Source: Pedobacter frigidisoli (lineage in GTDB: Bacteria; Bacteroidota; Bacteroidia; Sphingobacteriales; Sphingobacteriaceae). Taken from it: DNA of 64,000 bases. This document shows positions 62,454 through 64,000 of the stretch, piece after piece (the first letter of the stretch is position 1; the number at the start of each line of letters is the position of its first letter). Location of the stretch: NCBI RefSeq assembly GCF_004331675.1, contig NZ_SJSN01000003.1, positions 248,001 through 312,000 of the forward strand, written 5' to 3'. The position numbers and the translations under genes were made by a program. A model generated the notes under the pieces. The model saw only the letters and a list, made by a program, of their open reading frames with translations, did no database searches and was not told where the DNA came from.

Positions 62454-62848
62454 CTATAAAATCATTTTTTTTGAAGCGCAATACCTGTGTAAGTAAATAA
62501 CATAGTTCCCGTGTTTTGCTTTTACGCTTCGGGCCTCGTACCTCAGCCCTGCAGGGTAACGCTTCACCCGGGGCTAGATGGACAATTTGTGCAATTTTTA
62601 ACGTTTGGATGGTCAGCCATTGTACCTAAACTTAACTGAAGTGAAATCCTTTTTTGATCTTAAAAGTTACTAACTCTAGTGATCGAATCGCTAGTTAGCG
62701 TTAGTAACTTTCATAAAAAGATTAAACAAAAGGCGGGACCGTAAGCCGCCAAAAGAACTGAGCTTTCATTTCCAAAAACCTACACTGAAATAGAAAATAA
62801 TCACTTGCCTGTAACCTCGCTATCTTGCATGTAGTCTTACTGCTAAAT
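62454..62848. repeat. Modular hairpin repeat region upstream of the third ECF sigma gene
   Basis: A diverged repeat lies at 62625-62777: inner palindrome AAAGTTACTAACTCTAG (62663-62679) with CTAGTTAGCGTTAGTAACTT (62691-62710), then AAAAAGATT, GGCGGGACC, GCCGCCAAAAG and TTTCATTTCC, the reverse orientation of 16090-16268. Upstream at 62505-62600 a GC-rich stretch with GCCCTGCAGGG and TTTGTGC resembles the outer part of the 56603 copy. The last 70 bp probably contain the sigma promoter. Confidence 0.7.
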
Positions 62849-63430
62849 ATGGAGCAAAAATTTACAGATTTAGAGCTGATCCAAAATGTATTGAACGGAG
62901 ATTCCGCTCAGTATGCTTTGTTGGTGAGACGCCATCAGCGGTTTGTATTTACGCTTGCTTTAAGGTTTTCAAAAAATAGAGAGAATGCCGAGGAAATTGC
63001 TCAAGATTGCTTTGTAAAAGCTTATAAGGCATTGGGAACGTTTAAACAAACAGCAAAATTTAGCACTTGGCTGTACACGATTACCTATACAACGGCGATG
63101 ACTTTCTTGCGCAAGAAACGTTTGGATACTTCATCTATTAATGATGAAGAAACATTTGTTCAGCTCGAAAATCATACCTCGAGTTTTAATGCAAATGGCT
63201 ATGAAAGGCAAGATAGTCACAAGTTTTTAAACCAGGCCATTAATATGCTCTTGCCTGATGATGCTACAATAATTACCCTATTTTACCAAGGCGAACAAAG
63301 CTTGGAGGAAATAGGCGAAACCTTAAATATGGAGCCAAACACGATAAAAGTAAAATTACATCGAGCAAGGCAAAGGCTTAAGGAAAAATTACAATATTTG
63401 TTAAAAGATGAAGTAAAGGAGTTACTATGA
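62849..63430 (+). CDS. ECF sigma factor
   Basis: 193 residues from MEQKFTDLELIQNVLNGD (ATG at 62849); a TTG at 62825 would add eight residues. Region 2: YALLVRRHQRFVFTLALRFSKNRENAEEIAQDCFVKAYKALGTFKQTAKFSTWLYTITYTTAMTFLRKK. Region 4: LLPDDATIITLFYQGEQSLEEIGETLNMEPNTIKVKLHRARQRLKEKL. The next gene overlaps by the ATGA tetranucleotide and encodes its likely anti-sigma factor. Confidence 0.95.
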   Translation: MEQKFTDLELIQNVLNGDSAQYALLVRRHQRFVFTLALRFSKNRENAEEIAQDCFVKAYKALGTFKQTAKFSTWLYTITYTTAMTFLRKKRLDTSSINDEETFVQLENHTSSFNANGYERQDSHKFLNQAINMLLPDDATIITLFYQGEQSLEEIGETLNMEPNTIKVKLHRARQRLKEKLQYLLKDEVKELL

Positions 63431-63909
63431 ACACAATAGAACAACAGCTTTGGGATTATATCGACGGAAATTTAGATGCAACCCAGGCAAAAAACATCGA
63501 AGAAAAAATTAAATCAGATGCTGAGGTTAAGCTTCAGTACGAGGAGTTATTGAACCTAAATTTAGCTTTTGGAGATTTAGAACTAGAGGAACCGTCCATG
63601 TCTTTCACCAGGAATGTGATGGAAAGTGTTGCGCTTTTGCCAGCTCCAGTTGCCTTGAAAACCAAGGTTAATAAAAATATTATTTACGGCATCGGTGGCT
63701 TTTTTGTGATTTCGTTACTCGCTTTATTTGGATATACAGTTTACAATGCAAACTTGAGTTTATCTGATTTTAAATTGAACGTAAATTTAGACTTCAATTT
63801 AAATAGTTACTTAACACCTACAGCAATCTATAGCTTCCTTTTCGCCGATTTGGTTATTGGATTGGTGTTTTTAGATTATTTATTGAGGAAGAAAATGGCT
63901 CATAAATAA
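63427..63909 (+). CDS. Putative anti-sigma factor with two membrane helices
   Basis: 160 residues. The N-terminal cytoplasmic part (MNTIEQQLWDYIDGNLDATQAKNIEEKIKSDAEVKLQYEELLNL) is a helical region resembling anti-sigma domains without zinc ligands. Two membrane helices lie near 82-104 and 130-150, with a short periplasmic loop (NANLSLSDFKLNVNLDFNLNSYLT). Translation is coupled to the sigma gene through a 4-bp ATGA overlap. The DUF6249-like gene upstream at 61610 may belong to the same regulatory theme, by position only. After 63910 nothing is visible to the window end. Confidence 0.8.
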   Translation: MNTIEQQLWDYIDGNLDATQAKNIEEKIKSDAEVKLQYEELLNLNLAFGDLELEEPSMSFTRNVMESVALLPAPVALKTKVNKNIIYGIGGFFVISLLALFGYTVYNANLSLSDFKLNVNLDFNLNSYLTPTAIYSFLFADLVIGLVFLDYLLRKKMAHK

Positions 63910-64000
63910 ATTTTTAGTAATCCACTCCCATTCTAAAAATATCATCTTCAATGTGCGGGAGCATTTTTATATAATTCAAATCTCAATGAGCGCTATTCTC

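Overview
The window is chromosomal DNA of a Bacteroidota member, most likely Sphingobacteriaceae and Pedobacter-like. The evidence is the AT-rich composition, -7 promoter boxes of the TAnnTTTG type, several TTG starts, a type IX secretion partner (PorP/SprF) beside a giant PKD-type surface protein, ECF sigma factors with membrane-anchored partners, and Bacteroidota-restricted families such as DUF3127. This is pattern recognition from translated products; no database was searched. I see no tRNA, rRNA, CRISPR array, prophage or intact insertion sequence.

Layout. 1-2.6 kb: histidine kinase/OmpR-type regulator pair, the regulator cut by the window edge. 2.8-9.8 kb: a DUF3127 protein with an SSB-like acidic tail, a THUMP RNA methyltransferase, a small HTH regulator, an HD hydrolase, then a radical-SAM protein and its DUF4130 partner, a predicted but biochemically uncharacterised DNA repair/modification pair. 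9.9-13.2 kb: a PhoR-like kinase and a DUF47-Pit phosphate uptake operon, both preceded by the same TTAACA-N5-TTAACA repeat at the same distance from a -7 box. 13.4-21.4 kb: PaiB-like protein, two ECF sigma loci, DUF4197 protein, a beta-propeller lipoprotein, small membrane and secreted proteins, a truncated glycosyltransferase and Hsp20. 21.9-28.3 kb: DEAD-box helicase, AEC transporter, L-serine dehydratase, RDD and MgtC proteins. 27.3-34.2 kb: a T9SS-type adhesin of 1982 residues with its PorP/SprF partner. 34.5-43.4 kb: groES-groEL, a frameshifted PAP2/beta-barrel gene, and a run ending in secG (miaB, sigma-54 activator, LptE-like, TPR-like protein, secG). 44.1-49.4 kb: two paralogous AsmA-like proteins, then LemA and DUF3137. 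49.5-56.5 kb: a six-gene signalling operon of hybrid kinases, receivers, CheR and CheB without any chemotaxis receptor, CheA or CheW. 56.7-64 kb: zinc metallopeptidase, gltX, another kinase with DinB and thioesterase genes, a Gdx/SugE-type exporter and a third ECF sigma/anti-sigma pair.

The intergenic DNA is unusually rich in dispersed repeats. I distinguish (a) three REP-like palindromes with a GCGAGGCACGAAGCAATC arm, (b) a modular family whose outer blocks are conserved while the internal hairpin is exchanged, in about eight copies, (c) a composite CACAAAG / GAAAATATAAG / AGGGTGAGG family, including a 200-bp tandem duplication, and (d) a CCGTTGACTTCA hairpin pair. The two items I find most promising are the radical-SAM/DUF4130 pair and the modular hairpin repeats; the shared Pho-type box is the best regulatory signal.
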